Counted from the stretch's first letter, positions 8,275 to 15,837 are shown. The stretch is DNA of 44,320 nucleotides from CAIWXH01 sp964555675 (GCA_964555675.1 CAZKTU010000029.1:1-44320), one strand, 5' to 3'. The notes: generated by a model not told the origin, from the letters alone. Translations and numbers: made by a program.

Positions 8275-9491
8275 GCCTCGTACGCTCCCTTCGTGATCTG
8301 AGTCAGTCGCAGGCTGTAGAGGGTCAGGCCGAAGAGGAAGATAAAGAGGATGACCGCGAAGGCCGTGGCGAGGCCGTAGTTCTGGCTCTGGAAGATCTGC
8401 TTATAGGCGTAGACGATCACGAACTCGGTCGCGCCCGGCTCGCCCACCCGCTCGATCGGCCCGCCCCGCGTGATCGCCCAGACCGTGCCGAACATCTGGA
8501 AGGCCGAGATCGAGGTGAGCACCACGGCCGGCAGCACCGCCGGGCGGACGAGGGGCAGGGTGATCTGGATCAGCTGGGTCCACCAGTTCGCGCCGTCAAG
8601 GTCGGCGGCCTCGTAGACGTCGCCGGGCACGGCCTGGAGCGCGCCCAGGATGGTGATCATGAAGAAAGGGTACGAGAACCAGGTATCGACGAGCACCACG
8701 GCCAGAAAGGCCCAGAAGGGGTCGTTGAGCCAGGCCCGGCCCTCCAGCCCCGCCAGGGCCAGGAGCTGGTTGAGGGTGCCTTGCTCGCGGAAGAAGAACT
8801 GCCAGATCAGCGACATCAGGATAGCGAGCGACGAGGCGGCCCATGGCACGAAGAGCACGACCCGGAAGAAGGTGCGGCCGGGCAGGCTCTCGCTGTTGAG
8901 GATGAGCGCCAGGGTCAGGCCGAGCACGAAGCTCACCGGGACGCGCAAGACCACAAAGAGCAGGGTCCGCACGACCACCACGATGAAGTCGCCGCCCGCC
9001 ATCAGGGTGCTGTAGGCCGCGGCGACATTCAGGGCCAGGGCCAGAATCAGGCCCAGGGCGAGAGCGCCCACCCAGAGCCAGTGGCTCGGCACGGGCGGGC
9101 TCGTCTGCCGCGCGAAGCGCCGGCTCAGGTAGGCCGCCCCGGCGAGGGGCAGGAAGCAGAGCCCGATCAGCCCGATGGCGCCGAGCACCTGGGGCGTGAA
9201 CAGGTCGCCGAGCACATCGATGTAGTTCTGGAAGAGGGGATCCTGGAGCGTGTAGGGCTTGCCCAGGCCCTGGGGCGCGGCGTCGCGAAACGACGGCCAG
9301 CAGAGTGGGTCGAGCAGCCCGGTGAGCGCGACGCTGCAATCGGGGTTGGGGCGGAACTTGTTGCGATCGGTGAAGGAGATGTAGCTGCTCAGCAGGATCG
9401 GGTAGATGCTGAAGAGCAGGATGCCGAGCAGGGTCGGCCCGATGAAGAAGAGCAGCGCCACACCCTTGCGGCGTCCGGTCCATCCGGTCAT
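8271..9491 (-). CDS. malF: ABC sugar transporter permease, MalF type, with extra membrane segments
   Basis: This 406-residue permease has the MalF-family C-terminal core with the EAA loop EAADLDGANWWTQLIQITLP near residue 300. It is roughly 100 residues longer than most CUT1 permeases. The extra length lies between the first helix (ALLFFIGPTLLGILLFSIYP) and the core. It contains a likely external loop (residues about 40-95) and two further hydrophobic segments around LGAIGLIGLCFLPLAGAAYL and WVGALALGLILALAL, giving about eight helices as in E. coli MalF. The ATG at 9491 follows a strong AGGAGG ribosome-binding site. It lies 75 bp after malE, with a 12-bp hairpin between them. It forms the membrane channel with MalG. 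Confidence 0.92.
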   Translation of the reverse strand: MTGWTGRRKGVALLFFIGPTLLGILLFSIYPILLSSYISFTDRNKFRPNPDCSVALTGLLDPLCWPSFRDAAPQGLGKPYTLQDPLFQNYIDVLGDLFTPQVLGAIGLIGLCFLPLAGAAYLSRRFARQTSPPVPSHWLWVGALALGLILALALNVAAAYSTLMAGGDFIVVVVRTLLFVVLRVPVSFVLGLTLALILNSESLPGRTFFRVVLFVPWAASSLAILMSLIWQFFFREQGTLNQLLALAGLEGRAWLNDPFWAFLAVVLVDTWFSYPFFMITILGALQAVPGDVYEAADLDGANWWTQLIQITLPLVRPAVLPAVVLTSISAFQMFGTVWAITRGGPIERVGEPGATEFVIVYAYKQIFQSQNYGLATAFAVILFIFLFGLTLYSLRLTQITKGAYEA

Positions 9492-9529
9492 CTGAACCTC
9501 CTACGCTGGAGTCGCTTCGGCAGTGGTGA

Positions 9530-9558
9530 CGCCCCTCGCTCGCCTTGAGCGAGGGGCG
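9530..9558 (-). promoter_or_regulatory. 12-bp hairpin between malE and malF
   Basis: A perfect inverted repeat (CGCCCCTCGCTC / GAGCGAGGGGCG) with a five-base loop lies between the malE stop and the malF ribosome-binding site. On the minus-strand transcript it forms a very stable stem without a U-run. In other bacteria intercistronic stems after malE-type genes protect the upstream message from 3' decay and keep the binding protein more abundant than the permeases. The same role is inferred here. Confidence 0.7.
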
Positions 9559-9566
9559 CGCCGGCC

Positions 9567-10868
9567 CTACTTCATCTGGCTGATGGCCTCCTCGATCGCG
9601 GCCTGGGCCGCGGCGAGGGCGTCTGCGGGGGCCTGCGAACCGGTCCAGATCGCCACGCTGGCGTCGCCCACGGGCCCCCACTGGGCCGAGGCGTAGGGCG
9701 TGTTGGCCATCGGCACGCCGGTATTCAGCGCGGTGCCGAAGCCGGCCAGGGTGGCGAGGGCGGCGACCTCGGGGTCGTTCAGGGCGACTGTGGCGGCCGG
9801 GACGGTCTTGTTGGCCAGAGCGAGCCGCTTCTGCACCTCGGGGCTGGTGAAGTACTTCATGATCTCCAGCGCCACCGCCTCGTTGCCGCGGTCGACCGCG
9901 TTCTTGGTCAACAGGAGGGTCTTGATGCCCACGAAGGGCTTGCCCATGGGCAGCACGCCGTAGTTCACGCCGTCGGCCTCGATGCCGGCCACGGCCCACG
10001 GGCCGGTCCACCACATCGCCGTCTTGCCCTCGGCCAGAGCCGCCTTGCAGATGTCGAAGGTATTCTCGCTGAAGGAGACCTTGGAGAGCGCCGCGAGGTA
10101 GTCGCCGCCTTTGGCCATCTCGGGAGTGTTGACGTAGGCCGTGCCCTCGTCGTCGACGAAGGAGGGTACGCCAAAACCGAAGTAGATCGGGGCGACGTGG
10201 TAGGCGTCGGCGCTGCCGAAGCCCTGGCTGCAGACGTAGGCCTTGTCGGGGTTGGCCTCGCGGAAGGCGGTCGCTTTGGCCAGCAGGTCGTCGAGATCCT
10301 GCGGCAGGTCGGCCTCGTCGACCAGATCCTTGTTATAGATCAGGGCGATGCCCTCCTGGCTCTCCGGGAGACCCCAGATCTTGCCCTGCCAGACCACCCC
10401 GTTCACGGCGGCCGGCTCGTAGGTGCTCGTCAGGAAATCCTGGGTGATGCCGTAGTCATCGAGGGCGACGATGTTGCCGACGAGGGCCGACTGGCCGATC
10501 TGGTCGTTGGCCCAGCCGATGATGTCGGGGCCTTCGCCGGCGGGGATGGCCACCTGCAGCGCGTTGCCGACGTCGTCGGGCTTAGAGAGGTCGATGGTCA
10601 CCCCGGGGTTGGCGGCCTCGTACTCCTTGAAGACGGCGGCGATCGCGTCAAGGTAGGCGCCGTCCCACTGATGCCAGATCGTGATCGTGCTCGCCGAGCC
10701 TGCGGGGGCCTCGGTGGCGGCGGGGGCGGCAGGAGCCTCGGTGGCGGCGGGGGCGGCAGGGGCCTCAGTGGCGGCGGGGGCGGCCTGCTGGCCGCCGCAC
10801 GCGGCGAGCAGGAGGGTCATGAGGGAGAGCAGGGCGATCAGGGTCCGCGAGTGCCGGTACCGGTGCAT
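9567..10868 (-). CDS. malE: Maltose/maltodextrin-type ABC transporter solute-binding lipoprotein
   Basis: The 433-residue protein begins MHRYRHSRTLIALLSLM and has a lipobox LLAAC with the lipidated Cys at residue 24, so it is a membrane-anchored extracellular lipoprotein. A low-complexity spacer of three AAPAATEAP repeats follows. The remainder is a family 1 solute-binding protein (ITIWHQWDG near the start, GKTAMWWTGPWAVAG near residue 285, as in MalE proteins). I chose the ATG at 10868 because AAGGAG lies eight bases upstream. An in-frame start 14 codons earlier lacks this and would bury the signal peptide. It delivers sugar to MalF/MalG. Maltodextrin is inferred from the GH13 neighbour. Expression is probably raised over the permeases by the hairpin downstream. 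Confidence 0.93.
   Translation of the reverse strand: MHRYRHSRTLIALLSLMTLLLAACGGQQAAPAATEAPAAPAATEAPAAPAATEAPAGSASTITIWHQWDGAYLDAIAAVFKEYEAANPGVTIDLSKPDDVGNALQVAIPAGEGPDIIGWANDQIGQSALVGNIVALDDYGITQDFLTSTYEPAAVNGVVWQGKIWGLPESQEGIALIYNKDLVDEADLPQDLDDLLAKATAFREANPDKAYVCSQGFGSADAYHVAPIYFGFGVPSFVDDEGTAYVNTPEMAKGGDYLAALSKVSFSENTFDICKAALAEGKTAMWWTGPWAVAGIEADGVNYGVLPMGKPFVGIKTLLLTKNAVDRGNEAVALEIMKYFTSPEVQKRLALANKTVPAATVALNDPEVAALATLAGFGTALNTGVPMANTPYASAQWGPVGDASVAIWTGSQAPADALAAAQAAIEEAISQMK
10708..10785 (-). repeat. 27-bp tandem repeat encoding the malE spacer
   Basis: Nearly three copies of a 27-bp unit start at 10708, 10735 and 10762 and differ at only a few positions. They encode three AAPAATEAP repeats just after the lipidated cysteine of the binding protein. 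Such in-frame repeats can change copy number by slippage, which would lengthen or shorten the tether without breaking the gene. Confidence 0.85.
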
Positions 10869-10991
10869 CTGGTTGCTCCTTTGCAGTCTGCTGGGCGGCG
10901 TTGGCGCCATGTGGATGGATTGTGGATCTCCGTCGGGCGAGCTGAGGGTTATGCTTCTCCTTTCTATCGGTGACGAGCCTGGTCGTATGGC

Positions 10992-11423
10992 TCATGGCCG
11001 CAGGTCGGCGCGCAAATGGGCGCTGAGCTTGTCGAGCACGCACAACAGGGCAGCCAGTTCATCAGGGCTCAGCCCGCAGCCGCGTTGCTCGCCGGCCTGT
11101 TCCAGGGCTTGGCGCGCCAGGGCCGCCCGCTCTCGGCCCTTATCGGTCAGGCCGACGCGCACGGCCCGCCGATCATGCGGGTCGATCGCTCGTCGCACCA
11201 GGCCGCTGTGCTGGAGCTTGTCGAGGGTGCGAGTGATCGTGCTGGGGTCGAGCAGCAGCCCTGTTGCGAGCTCAACTTGCCGCAAACTCTCGGCTCGCTC
11301 CAGCCGCTCCAGCACGATGTAGCCGAGCGGACTCAGGCCGTATGGCCGCAGCGTCGCCTGATCGCTGAGCTGCAGCAGCATCGCGGTCTCACCGATCCCC
11401 GAGTAGAGTTGTCGCATCGACAT
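10992..11423 (-). CDS. MarR-family transcriptional regulator
   Basis: The protein of about 143 residues is a winged-helix MarR repressor. The DNA-binding part reads LSPLGYIVLERLERAESLRQVELATG, then the recognition helix (LDPSTITRTLDKL). The wing has the family signature DPHDRRAVRVGLTDKGRE. Helices at both ends form the dimer interface. I prefer the ATG at 11423, which has GAGG six bases upstream. A GTG four codons earlier (11435) is also open. It lies 123 bp ahead of malE on the same strand and could be co-transcribed with, or control, the maltodextrin operon. A perfect palindrome 110-150 bp upstream is its likely autoregulatory operator. The ligand is unknown. Confidence 0.9.
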   Translation of the reverse strand: MSMRQLYSGIGETAMLLQLSDQATLRPYGLSPLGYIVLERLERAESLRQVELATGLLLDPSTITRTLDKLQHSGLVRRAIDPHDRRAVRVGLTDKGRERAALARQALEQAGEQRGCGLSPDELAALLCVLDKLSAHLRADLRP

Positions 11424-11532
11424 TCGCCACCTCACGCCGTGGAAGTTGACGATTCATCGGTCGAGCGGGCAGCCGTTTCTCTGTGCGAGAACGTTTACCG
11501 TAAGACTTTCTCTAGTGAAACGATTTTCTGAT

Positions 11533-11571
11533 ATATAGTTGTATAAGCAACCGTTGTATGTACAACTATAT
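11533..11571. promoter_or_regulatory. Palindromic MarR-type operator in an AT-rich island
   Basis: In otherwise GC-rich DNA this short AT-rich stretch holds a perfect 11-bp inverted repeat (ATATAGTTGTA at 11533-11543, TACAACTATAT at 11561-11571). Inside its right half is a compact palindrome GTTGTATGTACAAC (11553-11566). The half-site GTTGTA thus occurs three times, twice direct and once inverted. MarR proteins bind short palindromes of this size near their own promoters. It lies between the two MarR genes, upstream of the one starting at 11423. I could not fix a -35/-10 pair with confidence. Confidence 0.65.
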
Positions 11572-11681
11572 CGTAGGTGTGCGCGGCTGTCAAGAGGGAA
11601 TCGCGGTCCACCCCAGCCCTTCAGCAACGGGAGGCGCCCATTGCCGCTGGGTATGGTCGACGCGCCTCAGGCGAGCGCCCA

Positions 11682-12113
11682 CTAGGCGCCGAGGTGTGCC
11701 TGGAGCTGATGGCGCAGTTTGTCGAGCAGCGCAACGAGCTGCTCGCTTTCGACGGCGCTGAGCCCACTGAGCCGCTCCTCAAGCGAGCGCTCGTAGGCCT
11801 CGCGGGCCCGCTCGCGACGAGCCAATCCCTCGGCCGTCAGCACGATCAGCTGTGAGCGCCGGTCGCTTGGATCAGCGACTCTGCTGATCAGGGCCTGCTC
11901 CACCAGCCGGTCGAGCAAACGCGACAGGCTACTTTTCTCCAGCAACAGCGGGCCGACCAGCTCGCTCGCCCGCCGGCCATGCTCGAGATCAAGCAGCCCG
12001 AGAACCATGTACTGAGTCGGAGTTAGCCCAAAGCTGCTCAGGGCGCGGTTATCACCATCATCGAGCAGCAGATAGGTCATGACAAGGAGGGCGCGAAGCT
12101 TCAAGGCCACCAT
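11682..12113 (-). CDS. MarR-family transcriptional regulator (second copy)
   Basis: This 143-residue protein is a second MarR-type winged-helix repressor. It shows LTPTQYMVLGLLDLEHGRRASEL, a recognition helix (LEKSSLSRLLDRLVEQ) and the wing motif DPSDRRSQLIVLTAEG. It is the same length as the neighbouring MarR protein but clearly diverged from it, so the pair is an old duplication or two separate acquisitions. The ATG at 12113 has only a weak ribosome-binding site. It is on the same strand as the neighbouring MarR gene, about 260 bp away, with the palindromic operator between them. Its target could be that operator, its own promoter, or a gene outside the window. Confidence 0.9.
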   Translation of the reverse strand: MVALKLRALLVMTYLLLDDGDNRALSSFGLTPTQYMVLGLLDLEHGRRASELVGPLLLEKSSLSRLLDRLVEQALISRVADPSDRRSQLIVLTAEGLARRERAREAYERSLEERLSGLSAVESEQLVALLDKLRHQLQAHLGA

Positions 12114-12217
12114 GTGTCACTCTTTGGCAAGATGCCGTCTGCGCCTACAGCGCCAGACCAACAGAGGGGGCTCAGGCAACCTTCTGAGGACCCGCAGATA
12201 GAATACAGGGCTTGCGG

Positions 12218-12237
12218 CTGTTCCAGCCAGAGAACAG
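12218..12237. promoter_or_regulatory. Inverted repeat upstream of the second MarR gene
   Basis: CTGTTC and GAACAG form a perfect 6-bp inverted repeat with an eight-base spacer, about 105 bp upstream of the MarR start at 12113 and about 95 bp from the end of the fusion gene. It is a possible operator for that regulator. A TATTCT sequence on the minus strand just downstream could be a -10 element. The case rests on symmetry alone. Nothing else is evident in the 218-bp stretch 12114-12331. Confidence 0.3.
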
Positions 12238-12331
12238 GACAACCGAACCGGTGGCGGCGCGGTGGGGCAGCCCGTACTCGACAGCGCTCGCGGGCGACGG
12301 CCTACCCGAGGCTGGCCCACGCTCGGCCGGG

Positions 12332-15300
12332 CTACACAAAATCGCAGAGCGCCTCGATCGCCGCCGCAGAGCCGTCGCGGAGCCAGCCGTCGAGCTGAGC
12401 CTGGTCCTTGAGCTGTTGCCCGCGCCCGCGCGGCACGGCGACGAAGCCGCAGCCAAGCTCGGACAGCGCCGTCATATCGCCCCAGAGCTTCTCCCACTGC
12501 ACCACCGGGAAGACATCCTCCTGGCCGTGGCCCCAGCGCTTCTTGACCTCCTTGAGCGTGATGTAGGTCGGGATGCGTGCGGCCATGGCGCGCACGGCCT
12601 GGGTGACCCGCGCGGCATCCTGTAAGTCGTCCCGGCCCAACCCGAAGGCCGCCAGCAGCCTGTCGATATCGACCCAGCTGGTGGCGCTATTGTAGTAGGT
12701 GAGCGCGAACTCCGCCTGCTCGCTCGGCATGGCCAGCCCCTCGAGCAAGCGGAGCTGCCCGTCGACCCGCGCGAGACCGCCGCCGCGATCCTCGAGCTGC
12801 CGCGCGATCACCTCGAAGGTGAGCGTGTCGCCGCGCGCGATATGCAGCCCGAGGATCGCCGGGTCGACCGTGGCGCCGAGGGTGTCGATATTGTGGACCA
12901 TCAGGTAGCGCAGCTGCGGACGCTCGGCGAGCAGCTGGGTGAGCACGCCGTTGCGCAGCAGGTTTGGCACCTCGAACCAATGGCCGACAGGGTGGAGACA
13001 CTGGAAGGGCGTATTATCGGTGTAGTCGCCGCCCTCGCCCGCCGCCTGCGCCCAGCCGATCAGGGCCGCGTGCAGGCTCCGGCGCACCTTCTGGGCCTGC
13101 TCGTCGAGCACCTGTTGCGGGGTCTCCTCCCAGGCGAAACGCAGGTCGCGCGCCATGGGCACCATGCGCAGCCCGACGGCGCGCCCCGGCGAGAGCATGA
13201 GCGGCCCCTCGTAGCCGTAGGGGCGGCCCTGGGCATCGCGCTCGGCAGCGAGCGCGGCCGCCATCGGGTTATGGGTGAGGTAGCTGGTGGTGAAGAGGTG
13301 CGGCAGCCAGGCGCCGTACTCGCGGCTGCTGCGCCGGCTCTTGGCCAGGTGTACCTCCACAAAGGCCCGGTGGCGCCCGGCGAGCCGCGCGAAGGGGTGG
13401 AGCGCCTTGACCACGCCTGCGCCCTGGGTCCAGCGGCTACCTGCGCCGCCGGCCAGGCTCACCACTGCCACCCGGCCCTCGGCCAGAGCCTGGGCGCCGA
13501 GCTGGCGGTACTCCGCGTCAAGGGTCGCCAGGTCGAGCACATCGCCCGGCTCCACATCGCGGATCTCGGTCGTGCGCGGCAGGCGGTTCTGCAGCAGGCC
13601 AATCTGCCCGCTGCGCAGCGCGGCGCGGATCTGCTCGTGCTGGGTGCGGTCGAAGCCATTTTCGGCGAGCAGGGCCTCAAGGCGGCGCTGGTCCCCCTGC
13701 AGGCTGCTGGTGCGCGGGAGCAGCCGGTCGAAGAGGGTCTGAACCATGCCCGAGAGCTCGGGGCGCGTCCGACAGGCCGCGGCGAAGCGGTCCAACTCGG
13801 CGCGGCGCATCGCCCCGAGCAGGCGCTGATCCTGGCGCAGCAGCGAGGGTACGCAGAGGGCGTAGTAGCCCGCGGGCATGAGCGCGTCGTCGCCGGTCAG
13901 CAGCTCGGCCCAGCTGCCGCGCTCGTTGATCACGAAGTCGTAGACCACGGGCTCCATCGCGAAGGGCAGCGCGTGCTCGAGCCGGCCCTTGGCGGCGCTC
14001 ATGATCTGCTGCAGGCGGGCCTGGGCCTCGGCCCGCCGCTCGGGGGCGAAGATAAAGCCCATGCCGCCGCCGGACATGCCGCCGAGCATCCAGAAGCCCC
14101 AGAAGTCTGCGCCGAACTCCTGGCGCACGGCGTCGATCAGGGCCTCGGTATAGCGCGTCGAGGCCCACGGGATGATCGTCTGGAGCGGGCCGAAGAAGTT
14201 GTGGGTGGTCAGAGCGCCGAGGCGACGAATATCGCCGGCGCGCAGGGCCGCCAGCACCTCGTCGAGCAGGTCGATCGCCGCCTTGCGCCCGACCCACTCG
14301 GCCTCCGAGCGCAGCAGATACTTCTCGGTCACCATCTCGAGGATCGGGCCGACATTCTGGGCCATGCCGCCGTGGACCAGCACCAGGCTCGCCTGCAGGG
14401 CGGCGCGGGCGGCGGGCGGGACCTCCTGCTCGGTCAGCATGTGGTGACTCGGGAGCAGCCGGCCGCGGCTCACGCCCCACTCGGGGTCGCCCGGCTGGGC
14501 CTCCTCGCCGCGAATCAGCTTCATGCCGGGCCAGACCCCGCCCGAGTCCTGCCAGCCGCCGCCGCTGCCCGCCAGCCACTCGCCGAGGATGGCCCGCGCG
14601 GCGACCAGCCTGCGCTCCTGCTCGTCCAGCTGCCCGTCGAGGGCGCGGGCCTGGCTGGTGGCGCGCATACAGACGGCGATCAGCGCGGCGAGCAGGTTGG
14701 TCGAGACGGCGAGGCGCGAGCCCTTGGGGATGCCGTGGACGGCGCTCACCAGCTCGATGCCGTGGCCGCGCAGCGTCAGGCGGGCGAGGAGGTCGGCCAG
14801 GCTCTGGCCCGAGCCCTCGATCCCGGGCGGCACGATCCCGCTGGCGATCACCGCGGCCTTGAGCAGCCCGAGATGGTCGCGCGCATAGTCAAAGACCTCG
14901 GCCAGCTCGCTGATATCGGCGGTGGCGCCGAGGTCGACGCTGGTGAGGCGCAGGACCGGCTCGTCGATCACGCGGAACCAGGCCTCGACGGGCGGGCGAG
15001 GGGTCGGGTCGCGGCCGCGCACGCCCAGGTCGATCGAGACATTGAGCACCTGCGCCCCGGCGGGGAAGTCCATGCCCAGGAAGAAGATATCGCTCCAGGC
15101 GCTGTGGGTGAGATCCATACGCACCGGGGTCGTCTCGCGGAGCAACGGGAAGGGCGCGCCATCGCCCGGCCCGCCGGCGGCGCGCTCGAGGAGCTCGGGG
15201 CGCACGCGCAGCGACTGGTCGGCCGGGTGCCCCACGCGAAACATCCACTGGTTGCCGCGCACCGAGCGCACGCTGCGGCGCACCTGGTCGGCGAGGGTCT

Positions 15301-15706
15301 GAAAGCCGAGCCGGTGATAAGCCGCGGCCAGCCCGCTGCAGAGGGCCGCGCTCGGCTCGCCGGCCTGGGCGGCGAGGAAGAGCTGGATGGCCTCCTCGAA
15401 GCGCCGGTTCAGCAGGTGGGCGTACCCTTCGTAGGGGATGCGCCCCACGGCGCGCACGCCGGGCTTTTCCGGGAGGTGGAAGCGATGGATGGCATACAGA
15501 AAGAAGAGGGCCCGCACCCGCTCGTAGAGATTATCGCTTCTGCGGCGCAGCTGCTCGAGCGCGGCGCACTCGGCCAGCAGGGTTTCCAGCGTGGCGTCGC
15601 GACAGAAGGCGTCGAGCGAGCGGTCGCGGGTCGCCGAGTCGGTCGCGGTGATAATAGTGGTGAGTATCGACACGTTGCCGCTCTGTTCTGGATGCAGCTT
15701 GCTCAC
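12332..15706 (-). CDS. GHMP sugar kinase fused to UDP-sugar pyrophosphorylase
   Basis: The 1124-residue protein has three parts. Residues 1 to about 190 are helical with a TPR-like stretch. Residues about 200-620 resemble the GHMP kinase half of fucokinase proteins: SAWSDIFFLGMDFPAG near 201, a phosphate-loop equivalent IPKGSRLAVSTNLL near 325, WQDSGGVWPGMKLIRG, and GGMSGGGMGFIFAP near 540. Residues about 700-1124 match the UDPGP pyrophosphorylase family: SLAGGAGSRW near 749, LFTTSYLTHNPM, and HNIDTLGATVDP near 936. The inferred reaction is sugar to sugar-1-phosphate to UDP-sugar in one polypeptide. The kinase comes first, the reverse of Bacteroides FKP. The kinase loop lacks two glycines of the usual GLGSS form. 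Start is GTG at 15706 with a weak ribosome-binding site. It follows the GalU-like gene by 131 bp. The sugar is unknown; galactose is one possibility given glf nearby. Confidence 0.8.
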   Translation of the reverse strand: MSKLHPEQSGNVSILTTIITATDSATRDRSLDAFCRDATLETLLAECAALEQLRRRSDNLYERVRALFFLYAIHRFHLPEKPGVRAVGRIPYEGYAHLLNRRFEEAIQLFLAAQAGEPSAALCSGLAAAYHRLGFQTLADQVRRSVRSVRGNQWMFRVGHPADQSLRVRPELLERAAGGPGDGAPFPLLRETTPVRMDLTHSAWSDIFFLGMDFPAGAQVLNVSIDLGVRGRDPTPRPPVEAWFRVIDEPVLRLTSVDLGATADISELAEVFDYARDHLGLLKAAVIASGIVPPGIEGSGQSLADLLARLTLRGHGIELVSAVHGIPKGSRLAVSTNLLAALIAVCMRATSQARALDGQLDEQERRLVAARAILGEWLAGSGGGWQDSGGVWPGMKLIRGEEAQPGDPEWGVSRGRLLPSHHMLTEQEVPPAARAALQASLVLVHGGMAQNVGPILEMVTEKYLLRSEAEWVGRKAAIDLLDEVLAALRAGDIRRLGALTTHNFFGPLQTIIPWASTRYTEALIDAVRQEFGADFWGFWMLGGMSGGGMGFIFAPERRAEAQARLQQIMSAAKGRLEHALPFAMEPVVYDFVINERGSWAELLTGDDALMPAGYYALCVPSLLRQDQRLLGAMRRAELDRFAAACRTRPELSGMVQTLFDRLLPRTSSLQGDQRRLEALLAENGFDRTQHEQIRAALRSGQIGLLQNRLPRTTEIRDVEPGDVLDLATLDAEYRQLGAQALAEGRVAVVSLAGGAGSRWTQGAGVVKALHPFARLAGRHRAFVEVHLAKSRRSSREYGAWLPHLFTTSYLTHNPMAAALAAERDAQGRPYGYEGPLMLSPGRAVGLRMVPMARDLRFAWEETPQQVLDEQAQKVRRSLHAALIGWAQAAGEGGDYTDNTPFQCLHPVGHWFEVPNLLRNGVLTQLLAERPQLRYLMVHNIDTLGATVDPAILGLHIARGDTLTFEVIARQLEDRGGGLARVDGQLRLLEGLAMPSEQAEFALTYYNSATSWVDIDRLLAAFGLGRDDLQDAARVTQAVRAMAARIPTYITLKEVKKRWGHGQEDVFPVVQWEKLWGDMTALSELGCGFVAVPRGRGQQLKDQAQLDGWLRDGSAAAIEALCDFV

Positions 15707-15724
15707 TGAGGATTAGACGAGGTT

Positions 15725-15785
15725 CGTAACCGAGTTACGCTCTTCGCCGCTGCCCCCGACTGGGGGTACGGGGCCTCTGGCCCCG
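15725..15785 (-). promoter_or_regulatory. Three consecutive hairpins between the GalU-like gene and the fusion gene
   Basis: Within 61 bp there are three perfect short inverted repeats: CGTAAC/GTTACG with a three-base loop (15725-15739), CCCCC/GGGGG with loop GACT (15753-15766), and CGGGGCC/GGCCCCG with loop TCT (15769-15785). They fill the 131-bp gap that separates the two minus-strand genes. No U-run follows on either strand. They may partly terminate the GalU transcript, protect RNA ends, or affect expression of the fusion gene. Confidence 0.45.
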
Positions 15786-15837
15786 CGACGGGTGGCTGTG
15801 GAGGACCTGGCCCTCCGCGCCTCTCGCAGAACGGCCC

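Noticed and set aside
11558..11761. Small plus-strand open frame starting inside the palindrome
   Set aside because: It runs antisense into the MarR gene and has no ribosome-binding site or recognisable product.
12218..12237. LexA/SOS box at CTGTTC-N8-GAACAG
   Set aside because: The spacing does not match the E. coli CTGT-N8-ACAG box or the Gram-positive GAAC-N4-GTTC box, and the neighbour is a MarR gene, so it is kept only as a weak operator candidate.
12842..15709. Long plus-strand open frame opposite the kinase/pyrophosphorylase fusion
   Set aside because: Antisense shadow; low-complexity Gly/Ala/Arg/His text without domains.
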